Part shown: one piece after another, positions 1-8,794 of the stretch | How positions within the stretch are numbered: the stretch's first letter is position 1 | Layout: each line of letters starts with the position of its first letter | From: Halopseudomonas yangmingensis | GTDB lineage: Bacteria > Pseudomonadota > Gammaproteobacteria > Pseudomonadales > Pseudomonadaceae | Direction of reading: 5' to 3' | Length of the DNA: 64,000 bases | Assembly: GCF_900114825.1 (NCBI RefSeq) | Contig: NZ_FOUI01000002.1 | Location: 1-64,000, forward strand | Notes under the pieces: model-generated | Databases searched by the model: none | The model's input: the letters and a program-made list of their open reading frames with translations, nothing else | What the model was told of the DNA's origin: nothing | Position numbers and translations under genes: made by a program

Positions 1-198
1 ATTGAGCACTGCAAGGCGAGCATCCGCGCCAAGGTGGAACACCCGTTCCATGTGATCAAGAATCTGTTTGGCCACCGCAAGGTACGCTACCGGGGCATGG
101 AGAAGAATCAGGCCCAGCTGTTCAGTCTGTTTGCGCTGGCCAATCTGGTATTGGCAAAGCGGTGTTATGCAACGACTGATGGGGTTATTGCGTCTTGA
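1..198 (+). CDS. IS5-family transposase, C-terminal fragment
   Basis: The open frame enters from the left edge and ends at 198, giving 65 residues. It shows part of the IS4/IS5-superfamily Y(2)R(3)E(6)K signature: Arg9, Glu13 and Lys20 have the right spacing, and Glu13 would be the last residue of the DDE catalytic triad. The following [19 protein letters not shown] stretch is typical of the IS5 group. The protein would cut and join DNA ends during transposition. The N-terminal part lies outside the window, so it cannot be said whether the element is intact. Confidence 0.8.
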   Translation: MEHCKASIRAKVEHPFHVIKNLFGHRKVRYRGMEKNQAQLFSLFALANLVLAKRCYATTDGVIAS

Positions 199-301
199 AC
201 CCCTGTAATGGGGTGAAAACAGGCCAAAATGGCCGGAATTGAAGGCGATTTTTGGGGCATTGTCGCCAAGAACAGGCTGGTTGCATCAAAAACTCAGTTG
301 A
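1..301 (+). mobile_element. 3' part of an IS5-family insertion sequence
   Basis: The left edge of the window lies inside an insertion sequence. A transposase C-terminus runs to 198, followed by about 100 bases of non-coding DNA with two small inverted repeats near 201-214 and 223-233. The boundary near 301 is inferred: the next reading frame opens at 302 with protein that looks unrelated to a transposase. The other end of the element, its terminal repeats and its target duplication are outside the window, so the exact border is uncertain. Confidence 0.6.
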
Positions 302-496
302 TCGGCGCGGGTGATGCGCAAATCTGATTTGATCAGCGTTTCCCTAATCTTTGTTCAATCGCACGGTAGTATTGGATTGGCTATTGCGGTCATTTGTGTC
401 GAATGGCTACTGGCGCTTAGTGCGGTACTATTAATAGGCATTATCTCACCCTATTCGCTTAACCCTGACGAAGGAGTCGGGAACAATGACCAATAA
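302..496 (+). pseudogene. C-terminal remnant of a membrane protein, probably a polysaccharide flippase
   Basis: An open frame runs from just after the insertion sequence (stop codon at 299-301) to a TAA at 494-496. It encodes a hydrophobic tail with two likely membrane segments. The pattern GSIGLAIAVICVEWLLALSA resembles the last helices of Wzx/MATE-like O-antigen flippases, which often end in GAxGAAxAxxxSE-type helices. The frame overlaps the start of the next gene by 11 bases, as in an operon. No good start codon with a ribosome site is present, although a GTG at 311 would be possible. I infer a flippase gene whose 5' part was removed or displaced by the IS. The family call rests on a short segment and is uncertain. 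Confidence 0.45.
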
Positions 497-1283
497 CCCC
501 CCTCCCCGTCAGGCGCATCTGGCATTTCTGGATACCGTGCGCACCTATGAGCTGGATGTTGCCAGACAATACTTTCCAAACAGCCTGATTCAAGGTGAGC
601 CATGTCAACTTCTGGAATTGGGAGCCGGGACCGGAGTACAAGCATCAAGATTATCTGCCCTCGGTTACAAGGTTTCAGCTCTGGAGGTCCAGGGTAGCAG
701 TTATCGAGAAGTACGCTGCTTTGACATAGTTGAATATGATGGTGTGCATATTCCATTTCCCGATCAATCACAGGATGTCATATTCAGTTCGAATGTTCTC
801 GAACATATTGTTGAACTGGATCAAGTACTCAATGAAACATATCGAGTGCTGTCACACAATGGCGTATGCATTCATCTGGTGCCAACGTCATCATGCAGGG
901 CATGGACACTGCTGGCACACTATGTCTGGCTCATCCGACGAGCAATACAAAAGCTATTGGCGACCAGAAGCTCACTTGCTGCCAAGGAAGATGTACCGCG
1001 TATGCCGGATTCCACACGAGCATGGTTTTGGACACTGATCCCCATGAGACATGGTGAGCGTGGCAATACAGTGACCGAGATCTACTATTACTCACGCCAT
1101 TTCTGGTCAAAGAAATTTAAAGATGCCGGCTTTGAAATTATAAAAATTGACTCAAATAGTATTTTCTACACCATGGCCAATGGGCTTGGATTACATCTAG
1201 GCATGAAACACAGGCGTTTACTATCAAGAATAATTGGCGGATCCTGCAATATTTACGTATTGAAAAAAAAGGTCAAAAACTGA
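486..1283 (+). CDS. class I SAM-dependent methyltransferase
   Basis: This 265-residue protein has a Rossmann-type SAM-binding motif LLELGAGTGVQASRL near residues 40-55. It also has the Methyltransf_11 signature around PFPDQSQDVIFSSNVLEHI, followed by YRVLSHNGVCIHLVP. It probably methylates a sugar or lipid-linked intermediate of the surface polysaccharide. The start ATG at 486 follows a GAAGGAGTCGGG ribosome site and overlaps the end of the flippase remnant. The next methyltransferase starts in the last base of its stop codon, so the two are translationally coupled. The acceptor cannot be named from the sequence. Confidence 0.85.
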   Translation: MTNNPPPRQAHLAFLDTVRTYELDVARQYFPNSLIQGEPCQLLELGAGTGVQASRLSALGYKVSALEVQGSSYREVRCFDIVEYDGVHIPFPDQSQDVIFSSNVLEHIVELDQVLNETYRVLSHNGVCIHLVPTSSCRAWTLLAHYVWLIRRAIQKLLATRSSLAAKEDVPRMPDSTRAWFWTLIPMRHGERGNTVTEIYYYSRHFWSKKFKDAGFEIIKIDSNSIFYTMANGLGLHLGMKHRRLLSRIIGGSCNIYVLKKKVKN

Positions 1284-2164
1284 TGAATTATTCTTTGGGT
1301 TCATTTTTTTTCAGAAGCTTGAGGCGCCTTGGTATATTCACGTCCTTTGATGGTCGAATAAACATCTTCAAGTCTATCCTTCGGCGTACATTCAGACTGA
1401 TCAATAAAGAAGTAACTATAGACGATTTTGATGGATCACTTCATATGCGGCTGAATCTTGCAGAGCACATGCAGCGACGAATTTTCTGGATGGGCTACTA
1501 CAGTACCGATATTGTTAATCTGCTGAAAAAGAGTCTTTGGCCTGGGATGGTAATTATAGATATTGGCGCCAATATCGGTGAAATTACCATGGTAGCTGCC
1601 CGGCGGGTAGGGCCTGAAGGCAAGGTTATAGCCTTTGAGCCAGTAAGCGTGATTGCAGAACGCCTCTCCGAGCACGTTATAACCAATAATCTGACGCAGG
1701 TAATTGTAAAAAAAGAAGCATTGGGTACGGAGACTGGCAGGATGCCAATTTATCCGTCATGCGGCCAATATGTAGCTGATGAGAATCAAGGGTTGGCTAG
1801 CTTGTATGGAGAAAAATCTCAGCAGCAACCAATAGAATATGTTGAAGTTAACACATTGGATAAAGTAGCTGAATTGCATGATTTTTCACGGATAGACTTG
1901 ATAAAAATTGACGTTGAAGGTGGAGAGTTAGCCTGTCTGCAGGGCGCCATGAATGTGCTACAAAAATTCCGGCCTATGCTGATTGTTGAGATTCAGGAAT
2001 TCTCTGCTCATCAGGCTGGCTGGGAGGTGAACGAGCTCTTCGACTATCTCCGTGGGTTCGGCTATGAGTTCTTTAGCATTGGCAAGAAAGGTCGCTTGAG
2101 TCCATTGAACTTGAATGCTTTGGCAGACTTTCAGAATGTGTTCTGTAAGGCTCAAGGAGCCTGA
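1283..2164 (+). CDS. FkbM family methyltransferase
   Basis: This 293-residue protein has the FkbM-type SAM methyltransferase core: VIIDIGANIGEITMVAARR near residues 88-107, GKVIAFEPVS just after it, and RIDLIKIDVEGGELACLQGA near 205-224. FkbM-family enzymes transfer a methyl group to sugar or acid hydroxyls and are frequent in O-antigen and capsule loci. The start overlaps the upstream methyltransferase stop by one base (TGATG). The roughly 80 residues before the SAM motif are typical for polysaccharide-cluster members. Base composition is lower in GC than the backbone, as in the neighbouring genes. Confidence 0.88.
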   Translation: MNYSLGSFFFRSLRRLGIFTSFDGRINIFKSILRRTFRLINKEVTIDDFDGSLHMRLNLAEHMQRRIFWMGYYSTDIVNLLKKSLWPGMVIIDIGANIGEITMVAARRVGPEGKVIAFEPVSVIAERLSEHVITNNLTQVIVKKEALGTETGRMPIYPSCGQYVADENQGLASLYGEKSQQQPIEYVEVNTLDKVAELHDFSRIDLIKIDVEGGELACLQGAMNVLQKFRPMLIVEIQEFSAHQAGWEVNELFDYLRGFGYEFFSIGKKGRLSPLNLNALADFQNVFCKAQGA

Positions 2165-2165
2165 G

Positions 2166-3281
2166 GTGAATAATCCCAGCGTATGTTTTCTCCTGTCCCG
2201 TTTTGCGGCAGGAGGGCTTGAGCGTGTGCAGACACACATTGCCGCAGGGTTTGCAAATACAGGGATAAATATCGAAGTGGTGGCGCGGGCAGTGGAGATT
2301 GAGGCATGCTCTCTTTTCAGGCCAGAGGTGCCAGTACGTGAGCTCGGTGGTGGGCGATTTTGCTTCGTATACAGACTGTTACGCTGGCTCCACAAGGTTC
2401 GACCGAATGTAATAATCACCAGTGCCAACGATATTGGCTGCCTTGTCTTACTATTACGCCGCCTGCTCTGGAAAGACAGCAAAATAATATGGACACAGCA
2501 CCTGTCAATTTCTGGCCCACTTCGTAGCGCAAACACAACAAGAAGAATACGTCTATTTTTTGAGAAAGTAATGATGCGTTACCTGGTCCGACATGCAGAC
2601 AGTGTAGTAGCTGTCACCAGATCAGTTGCCGATGATATGAGGCGCACGCTCGATCCAAACTTGTCTATCAGGGTTATATATAATCCGGTTATTGATCAGT
2701 ATTTTGATACTCGAAGCAAAGAAGAGATCAACTGGCCGTGGGAGCCCAGTGAAACTCCTGTTGTTATTTTTGTAGGTCGACTGGCACGGGTCAAACGGCT
2801 TGACCTCCTGCTTCAAGCGTTTTCACTTTGCATTAAAAAGACACCAATAAAGTTACTGATTGTCGGTGAAGGCCCGGAGCGCGGGATGGCAGAGAAGCTT
2901 GCAAAAGAGCTTTGTTTGGGAGCGTCCTGCCAGTTTATTGGCCATAGTGACAACCCGCTGCCATGGATTCGTCAGGCTGACATACTGGTTTTGTGTTCAG
3001 ACTCTGAGGGCTTTGGGCTGGTTCTGGTCGAGGCAATGGGCTGCGGCACACAGATAGTTGCTACAGACTGTCCAGATGGACCAGCTGAGATACTGGAAGG
3101 CGGGCGATATGGAAGACTTGTCCCAGTAGACAATGCTGTAGAATTGGCAGCAGCCATGCAAGAAGCCCTGCACTCCCCTTTAGCTGCGGAAGCAGAGCTA
3201 ATGGCACGGGCCGCTGAGTTCAGCGTAGATGGTGCTGTGACACAATACCTGGATTTGATTGACCAGCTGACAAGGAAATAA
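2166..3281 (+). CDS. glycosyltransferase family 4 protein
   Basis: This GT-B fold glycosyltransferase has about 371 residues. The N-terminal half carries LLSRFAAGGLERVQTHIAAG. The C-terminal half has VIFVGRLARVKRLDLLLQAF, IVGEGPERG and the EX7E motif in SEGFGLVLVEAMGCG, the nucleotide-sugar binding signature of GT4 enzymes. I chose the GTG start at 2166 because AAGGAG lies a few bases upstream. An ATG at 2115 would overlap the previous gene by 50 bases. It would add one sugar to the lipid-linked oligosaccharide at the inner membrane. Donor and acceptor are unknown. Confidence 0.88.
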   Translation: MNNPSVCFLLSRFAAGGLERVQTHIAAGFANTGINIEVVARAVEIEACSLFRPEVPVRELGGGRFCFVYRLLRWLHKVRPNVIITSANDIGCLVLLLRRLLWKDSKIIWTQHLSISGPLRSANTTRRIRLFFEKVMMRYLVRHADSVVAVTRSVADDMRRTLDPNLSIRVIYNPVIDQYFDTRSKEEINWPWEPSETPVVIFVGRLARVKRLDLLLQAFSLCIKKTPIKLLIVGEGPERGMAEKLAKELCLGASCQFIGHSDNPLPWIRQADILVLCSDSEGFGLVLVEAMGCGTQIVATDCPDGPAEILEGGRYGRLVPVDNAVELAAAMQEALHSPLAAEAELMARAAEFSVDGAVTQYLDLIDQLTRK

Positions 3282-3282
3282 C

Positions 3283-4380
3283 TTGAATATCATCTTCGTC
3301 TGCAAGCGCTACTATACCGGCAAAGACGTCATCAGGCACCGTTTTGGTCGCTTATACGAAATCCCTACTCAGCTTGCACGCTTAGGGCACGATATACTGG
3401 TGCTCTGTCTTGACTATCGTAACAAAAACCATCAGGAAGGCTTCACAGAACAGTTTGGTTCTGGCTCGGTAAAATGGATAATTGTGCCAATTCGGAATAT
3501 CCTTAATTTTGAATTCACAGCAAACTATAGAACAATAAAAAGCATGCAAGCCACGCTAATAATAGGCTCATCTGACATACCTTGCCTTTGGCTTTCTCGA
3601 CACCTATCAAATTGCCTTGGCGCTTACTACATTGTTGATTTATACGACAACTACGAAAGCTTCGGACAAGCTCGCATTCCATGGTTCAAGCGCTCATTAA
3701 GGGCCAGCATTAAAGCAGCGAACGCGATTATCGTAGTCAGCTCAACTTTAAAAACAAAGATCATGAGGGATTATTCACCAACCGGCTCAGTTCTCGTTAT
3801 GAATAATGGCATTGATGCAGGCAGTTTCTCTATAGGGGATCGTCTGGAGGCACGTATTTCATTAAGGCTGCCACTCCAGGGCAGATTGATTGGCACCGCT
3901 GGCAATCTGTCCCGGATGAAAGGCCTGGATACTGTCTACGATGCTTGGCATGAACTCCAAGAAACCACTGAAAATACTTATCTCGTACTTGCAGGAAAAA
4001 CTGACCCTAAGCTTCCACTACCAACTGGGGAACGTGTCATTTATCTTGGAGAAATTCTGGAGAACGAGATTGTTCAGCTATTCCGAGCACTTGATGTTGG
4101 AATTGTTCCCGGACATGATTCCGCATTTGGCCGCTATTGTTTTCCGCAAAAGCTCTTCGAGATGATTGCCTGTGGTTTGCCAGTGGTGGCTGCCAAAGTA
4201 GGAGCTATTGAAGATGCACTACATATGAATCCAGCTATACTTTTCGCCCCCGGCGATCATAAAATCTTAGCGAAAACTATAAACTTACAACTAGAATATC
4301 CTCAGCTTCCAAATATCAAGCCCATGCAATGGAATGAGCTCATTCGAGATATTGAATCAATAATTAAGAATTTAATTTAA
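3283..4380 (+). CDS. glycosyltransferase (GT-B, family 4-like)
   Basis: This 365-residue glycosyltransferase starts at a TTG preceded by AAGGAAA, one base after the previous stop codon. It has an N-terminal acceptor domain (IIFVCKRYYTGKD), a GTAGNLSRMKGLDTVYDAW segment and a C-terminal donor-binding stretch, FPQKLFEMIACGLPVVAAKVG. An EX7E-like glutamate is less clear than in the upstream gene. It belongs to the same + strand polysaccharide operon and converges with the - strand glycosyltransferase 17 bases away. The low GC of its 3' half, ending in a run of AATTTAATTTAA repeats, suggests an exchanged O-antigen segment. Confidence 0.82.
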   Translation: MNIIFVCKRYYTGKDVIRHRFGRLYEIPTQLARLGHDILVLCLDYRNKNHQEGFTEQFGSGSVKWIIVPIRNILNFEFTANYRTIKSMQATLIIGSSDIPCLWLSRHLSNCLGAYYIVDLYDNYESFGQARIPWFKRSLRASIKAANAIIVVSSTLKTKIMRDYSPTGSVLVMNNGIDAGSFSIGDRLEARISLRLPLQGRLIGTAGNLSRMKGLDTVYDAWHELQETTENTYLVLAGKTDPKLPLPTGERVIYLGEILENEIVQLFRALDVGIVPGHDSAFGRYCFPQKLFEMIACGLPVVAAKVGAIEDALHMNPAILFAPGDHKILAKTINLQLEYPQLPNIKPMQWNELIRDIESIIKNLI

Positions 4381-4397
4381 TTTAATTTAACTATAAA

Positions 4398-5537
4398 CTA
4401 AATCATTTCAGCCACCACGCCTTTCCCAAACTCGTCCCAAGCAAATCTATTTGCAAAGCCTTGTATTTTTATTTTTTCTTCAGGCTCTCTGATTAACCTC
4501 AAAACGCACTGACCAAGTTGTGTGTAATTTTTTTTGCTCACCAAATAACCCGACACTCCACAGCTAACTGCATCTACAACACCGCCTGTAGCAAATGCAA
4601 CTGTCGGCAACCCATGTGCCGCAGCCTCTATGGCAACCATCCCAAACCCTTCCGGATCATCTGGAATATGGCGCACTGGGAATACATGCACATCAGCGGC
4701 TTCATAGACTGTCGCCAGCAGTGTTTGGTCGGTAATCACGCCCAAAAACCTGATGTTATTTGCAACACCGGATTTTTCTGCCTGTTGCTGAATGCTTTCG
4801 ACAGTCTGAATCCCGGCCCCGAGAGAGTCCTTGGGTGCATCGCCAACAACCAGCAAAATCGCATTGGGCTCTGCCTGAACTATGGCTGGCAGGGATTTTT
4901 CCACAAACTCTCTGAGCCCCTTGCGGGTCGTCAGGCGGCCAACGGACAGCAGGATCTTCTTGCCGGTCAGACCGTGCTGTTCTTTGAATGCATTGATACT
5001 TTCCGCAGGCTGGGGTGCTTCAGGCAAGCTGACGCCAGGATAGACAATCGCAATCTTGCGTTCAGGTACACCCGCTACAAAAGTCAGCCCCTTGGTGGGT
5101 GTGCTATTGACTATTACCCTATCCATTCGCTTGAAAAACGGCACCCACAGGTTCTGGTAGAGTTTGCTACGCACTGTTATGTCAAAGCCATGCAAATATA
5201 CCACCGCTTTGGCACCACAGAGCCTTGCGCTGAGCCAGGCCAGCGGTGCGGTAAGGCCGCTACCAGCAAGAACTACATCGGGGCGCCATGACAGGGCCAG
5301 CCAAAGCGCCTTGAGCATGGAAACCAGCAGGAACAATGGTAGCGGCCTGAGTGGCGCCTCTGTCAGCGCGACCTTTTCAGGCTTGATTGCTTTTGCCCCC
5401 CTGGGGCCTATAACCCTTACTTCAGAATATTTGGCCAGTTCATCCGCCATGTGCCAGTTAAGGCGTTCCATTCCCCCAACCAGTGGCGGCAAATTACGGG
5501 TAATCAGCAGTATTCGCCTGGGCTTTGCGTTATTCAT
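4398..5537 (-). CDS. glycosyltransferase family 4 protein
   Basis: This 379-residue GT-B glycosyltransferase opens with [20 protein letters not shown], the acceptor-side loop common to GT4 enzymes. It carries [20 protein letters not shown] in the middle and the EX7E motif in [17 protein letters not shown]. It resembles PimB/WbpH-type mannosyl- or N-acetylhexosaminyl-transferases, but specificity cannot be fixed. Its ATG overlaps the end of the upstream UDP-sugar dehydrogenase gene by four bases (ATGA), so the pair forms a - strand operon. The dehydrogenase product may feed the oligosaccharide this enzyme builds. Confidence 0.88.
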   Translation of the reverse strand: MNNAKPRRILLITRNLPPLVGGMERLNWHMADELAKYSEVRVIGPRGAKAIKPEKVALTEAPLRPLPLFLLVSMLKALWLALSWRPDVVLAGSGLTAPLAWLSARLCGAKAVVYLHGFDITVRSKLYQNLWVPFFKRMDRVIVNSTPTKGLTFVAGVPERKIAIVYPGVSLPEAPQPAESINAFKEQHGLTGKKILLSVGRLTTRKGLREFVEKSLPAIVQAEPNAILLVVGDAPKDSLGAGIQTVESIQQQAEKSGVANNIRFLGVITDQTLLATVYEAADVHVFPVRHIPDDPEGFGMVAIEAAAHGLPTVAFATGGVVDAVSCGVSGYLVSKKNYTQLGQCVLRLIREPEEKIKIQGFANRFAWDEFGKGVVAEMI

Positions 5538-6892
5538 GCCAGCACCACATTATTGCCGCCTGTAAAACGTCCTCGAGTGTCGACCAGCAGCCGTGCATGG
5601 CTGTGCAGCATTTCATAATCAAACGCATCATGATCAGTTGCTATCACCAGACAGTCAAAATGCCTGATGCTTTCCTCACTTAACGGCACTGACGCAAGGT
5701 CAAAGTGATAGTCGCGCTTTCTTGGGAATTCAGGCACATGCGGGTCCGAGTAAGCTACTTCCGCGCCCTTCTGCTCGAGCAATGACATAATCTCCACCGC
5801 TGGCGACTCCCGGGTATCGTCGATATTCTTTTTGTAAGCCAGCCCCAGCACCAGAATCCGGCTGCCTTTGACAGCCTTGCCCTGCTCATTCAAGGCATCT
5901 GCCACCTTTTGCACCACCCAGTGCGGCATATAGTGGTTGATCTCGCCGGCCAGTTCGATAAAGCGGGTATTGATACCGTATTCCTTGGCCTTCCATGTCA
6001 GATAGAACGGGTCGATAGGAATACAATGCCCGCCCAGTCCTGGACCGGGGGTATAGGGCACAAAGCCAAAGGGTTTGGTTGCTGCCGCCTGAATCACCTC
6101 ATGGATGTTGATTCCCATGCGATCGGCAACAATTTTCATTTCATTGACCAGGCCGATATTCACTGCCCGGTGGATGTTCTCCAGCAACTTGCTCATTTCG
6201 GCTACCCGGGTGCTGCTGACCGGCACCGTGGTATTGATCGCCTTGCCATAGAGAGCCTGCCCCAGTTCCAGACAAACTGACGTGGTACCACCGATGACCT
6301 TGGGAATGTCTGCGGTTGTGTAGTGCGGGTTGCCAGGGTCTTCGCGTTCCGGCGAATAGACCAGTGCACAGTTATGGCCCGGAACAAATCCCCTGCTGCG
6401 CAAACGCGGTTCAATAATTTCCTCAGTGGTACCCGGCCAGGTTGTGCTTTCCAGGCTGAGCAACTGGCCTTCGCGAAAATACGGCAGTATCGCTTCCACC
6501 GTATTGATGACGTAGCTCAGGTCAGGTTGGTGGTGTGCGTCCAGCGGTGTGGGAACACAGATAATCTGTGCGTCCAGCCCTACTGTCAGAGAAAAATCTG
6601 TCGTGGCCATAAAGCCGGCCTTAAGTGCTGCCTGGATTTCAGCAGGTGTGATGCGCTCTATATAGCTGTTGCCGCTGTTCAGCAGTTCGGTCTTGTTGGC
6701 ATCGATGTCAAAGCCGGTAACCTTTATTCCTGTTTCGGCAAAGCGCAGGGCCAGTGGCAGACCGACGTAGCCCAAGCCGAAAATGCCGACATGTGCTGCG
6801 CCCGCTTCCAGCCTGGAGGCCAGATTCTTTAGCAAAGGCGGCATTATTTGCATGCGCTCCGAATCCTGATTGGCGCTGGCTGTAGTGGGCAT
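5534..6892 (-). CDS. wbpA: nucleotide-sugar dehydrogenase, WbpA-type (UDP-GlcNAc 6-dehydrogenase)
   Basis: This 452-residue NAD-dependent enzyme oxidises C6 of a UDP-sugar to a uronic acid in two steps. The N-terminal dinucleotide fold reads [20 protein letters not shown]. The catalytic cysteine lies in [19 protein letters not shown]. The C-terminal UDP-binding domain has [18 protein letters not shown]. The [20 protein letters not shown] stretch is closer to WbpA (UDP-GlcNAc) than to UDP-glucose dehydrogenase, but this is from memory. Start chosen at 6892 because AAGGA sits six bases upstream. It is divergent from pilB and overlaps the following glycosyltransferase by four bases. Confidence 0.88.
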   Translation of the reverse strand: MPTTASANQDSERMQIMPPLLKNLASRLEAGAAHVGIFGLGYVGLPLALRFAETGIKVTGFDIDANKTELLNSGNSYIERITPAEIQAALKAGFMATTDFSLTVGLDAQIICVPTPLDAHHQPDLSYVINTVEAILPYFREGQLLSLESTTWPGTTEEIIEPRLRSRGFVPGHNCALVYSPEREDPGNPHYTTADIPKVIGGTTSVCLELGQALYGKAINTTVPVSSTRVAEMSKLLENIHRAVNIGLVNEMKIVADRMGINIHEVIQAAATKPFGFVPYTPGPGLGGHCIPIDPFYLTWKAKEYGINTRFIELAGEINHYMPHWVVQKVADALNEQGKAVKGSRILVLGLAYKKNIDDTRESPAVEIMSLLEQKGAEVAYSDPHVPEFPRKRDYHFDLASVPLSEESIRHFDCLVIATDHDAFDYEMLHSHARLLVDTRGRFTGGNNVVLA

Positions 6893-7009
6893 GGCAGTCC
6901 TTGCTGATGTTCATGTTTGCCGTGGATGATTACAAAAAAGACAGTGCTGGACAATAATGAAGACAGCTGCCTGATCCGAAGCAGGTACAAGGGTTTTTGC
7001 GCCGGCGGG

Positions 7010-7039
7010 GTGACCACAATACCGTGCATGTACTATAGT
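7010..7039 (+). promoter_or_regulatory. candidate sigma-70 promoter of pilBCD
   Basis: GTGACC (7010-7015), an 18-base spacer and TATAGT (7034-7039) lie about 45 bases before the pilB start, in the 192-base region between the divergent wbpA and pilB genes. The -10 box matches five of six consensus positions and the -35 four of six. This was read by eye. Confidence 0.4.
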
Positions 7040-7084
7040 CGGCACAATAAACCTATAACACTGATGAGCAAGCGCGCATAACCC

Positions 7085-8791
7085 ATGGATACCCCTGCCC
7101 TTTCCGGACTGGCCCAGCGACTGGTTGCAGCGCAATTGCTGGATCAGCCAACAGCGCTCAAGGCCAGCCAGCAGGCCAGTCAGGACAAGATTCCGCTGAT
7201 TACCTATCTGGTGCAGCACAAGCTGACCAATGCCCGTGACCTGGCCATGCTCTGTGCCGAGGAATTCGGCTACCCCTATATGGACATTGGCATTCTGGAC
7301 CGCGAGGCCCAGCCAGAGCGCGACCTGGTCAGCGAAAAGCTGATCCGCAAACACAATGTGCTGCCGCTGTTCAAGCGCGGCAGCCGTCTGTATATCGGCT
7401 TTAGCGACCCGACCAACCAGCAGGCCCTCAGCGATATCCAGTTCAATACCGGCCTGATTGTCGATGCCGTGATAGTCGATGAGGACAAGCTGGCCGTCAC
7501 CATAGACCGATTTCTTGACGGCCCCTCTGGCGGACTGGGGGATGTTGGCGATGCCAGCCTGGATGATCTGGATATTCAGGCCGAGGACGAATCCGGCCCC
7601 AAGGAGGCCGAAGGTGATGGCGCGGACGACGCCCCCATTGTGCGCTTCGTCAACAAGATGCTGCTGGATGCCATCAAGATGGGCTCCTCCGACTTGCACT
7701 TCGAGCCCTATGAAAAACTCTACCGCGTGCGCTTTCGCACCGATGGCGTGCTGCACGAGGTAGCCAAGCCGCCGGTCCAGTTAGGCGTACGGATTGCCGC
7801 GCGCCTCAAGGTAATGTCGGCAATGGATATGGCCGAACGGCGCAAGCCGCAGGATGGCCGTATCAAGATGAAGATTTCCAAGAACAAGGCCATCGACTTT
7901 CGCGTTAACACCCTGCCCACCCTCTGGGGCGAGAAGGTGGTGCTGCGGATTCTGGATGCCGACAGCGCCAAGATGGGCATCGACGCCCTGGGTTACGAGG
8001 ACGACCAGAAAAAAATGTACCTGGATGCCCTGGCCAAACCCCAGGGCATGATTCTGGTAACCGGCCCTACCGGCTCCGGCAAGACGGTATCGCTGTATAC
8101 CGGCCTGAATATCCTCAATACCCATGAGCGCAATATTTCCACCGCCGAAGACCCGGTAGAGATCAACCTGGAGGGCATCAACCAGGTTAACGTCAACCCC
8201 AAGCAGGGGCTGGACTTTGCCCAGGCGCTGCGCGCCTTCCTGCGCCAGGACCCGGATATCATCATGGTCGGCGAGATCCGCGACCTGGAAACCGCCGAAA
8301 TTGCCATCAAGGCGGCGCAGACCGGGCACATGGTATTGTCGACCCTGCACACCAACAGCGCCGCGGAAACCCTTACCCGTTTGCGTAATATGGGTGTACC
8401 CTCATTCAATATCGCCACATCGGTCAACCTGATCATTGCCCAGCGCCTGGCCCGGCGCCTGTGCAAGCAGTGCAAGCAGCCGATGGATGTACCCCGCGAG
8501 ACCTTGCTGGCCGAGGGCTTTACTGAGGCCGACCTGGACGCCGGCCTGAATATCTATGGCCCGGTTGGCTGTGACCAGTGCAAGGACGGCTACAAGGGGC
8601 GGGTGGGCATCTATGAGGTGGTGAAGATCACCCCGGCGATGCAGCGCATTATCATGGAGGACGGCAATTCCCTGCAGATTGGTGCAGTGGCCGAAAGCGA
8701 AGGGTTCCGCACCTTGCGCCTGTCGGCCCTGCTCAAGGTTAAGCAGGGAATGACCAGTCTGGCTGAAGTCAACCGAGTGACCAAGGATTAA
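7085..8791 (+). CDS. pilB: type IV pilus assembly ATPase PilB
   Basis: This is the hexameric cytoplasmic motor that drives pilus extension. The 568 residues comprise an N-terminal MshEN/T2SSE domain (about 1-150) and an acidic linker near 160-185. The C-terminal ATPase has Walker A GPTGSGKT at 327-334, an Asp box in AEDPVEINLEG, Walker B MVGEIRDLETA and a His box STLHTNSA. A tetracysteine zinc motif (Cys460, Cys463, Cys496, Cys499) is the PilB/GspE metal site. It starts the pilB-pilC-pilD operon, with 3 bases to pilC. No major pilin gene lies upstream; the divergent neighbour is wbpA instead. Confidence 0.97.
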   Translation: MDTPALSGLAQRLVAAQLLDQPTALKASQQASQDKIPLITYLVQHKLTNARDLAMLCAEEFGYPYMDIGILDREAQPERDLVSEKLIRKHNVLPLFKRGSRLYIGFSDPTNQQALSDIQFNTGLIVDAVIVDEDKLAVTIDRFLDGPSGGLGDVGDASLDDLDIQAEDESGPKEAEGDGADDAPIVRFVNKMLLDAIKMGSSDLHFEPYEKLYRVRFRTDGVLHEVAKPPVQLGVRIAARLKVMSAMDMAERRKPQDGRIKMKISKNKAIDFRVNTLPTLWGEKVVLRILDADSAKMGIDALGYEDDQKKMYLDALAKPQGMILVTGPTGSGKTVSLYTGLNILNTHERNISTAEDPVEINLEGINQVNVNPKQGLDFAQALRAFLRQDPDIIMVGEIRDLETAEIAIKAAQTGHMVLSTLHTNSAAETLTRLRNMGVPSFNIATSVNLIIAQRLARRLCKQCKQPMDVPRETLLAEGFTEADLDAGLNIYGPVGCDQCKDGYKGRVGIYEVVKITPAMQRIIMEDGNSLQIGAVAESEGFRTLRLSALLKVKQGMTSLAEVNRVTKD

Positions 8792-8794
8792 GTC

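Noticed and set aside
4518-5291. 257-codon + strand open frame opposite the - strand glycosyltransferase
   Set aside because: No motif found; the opposite strand has clear GT4 motifs.
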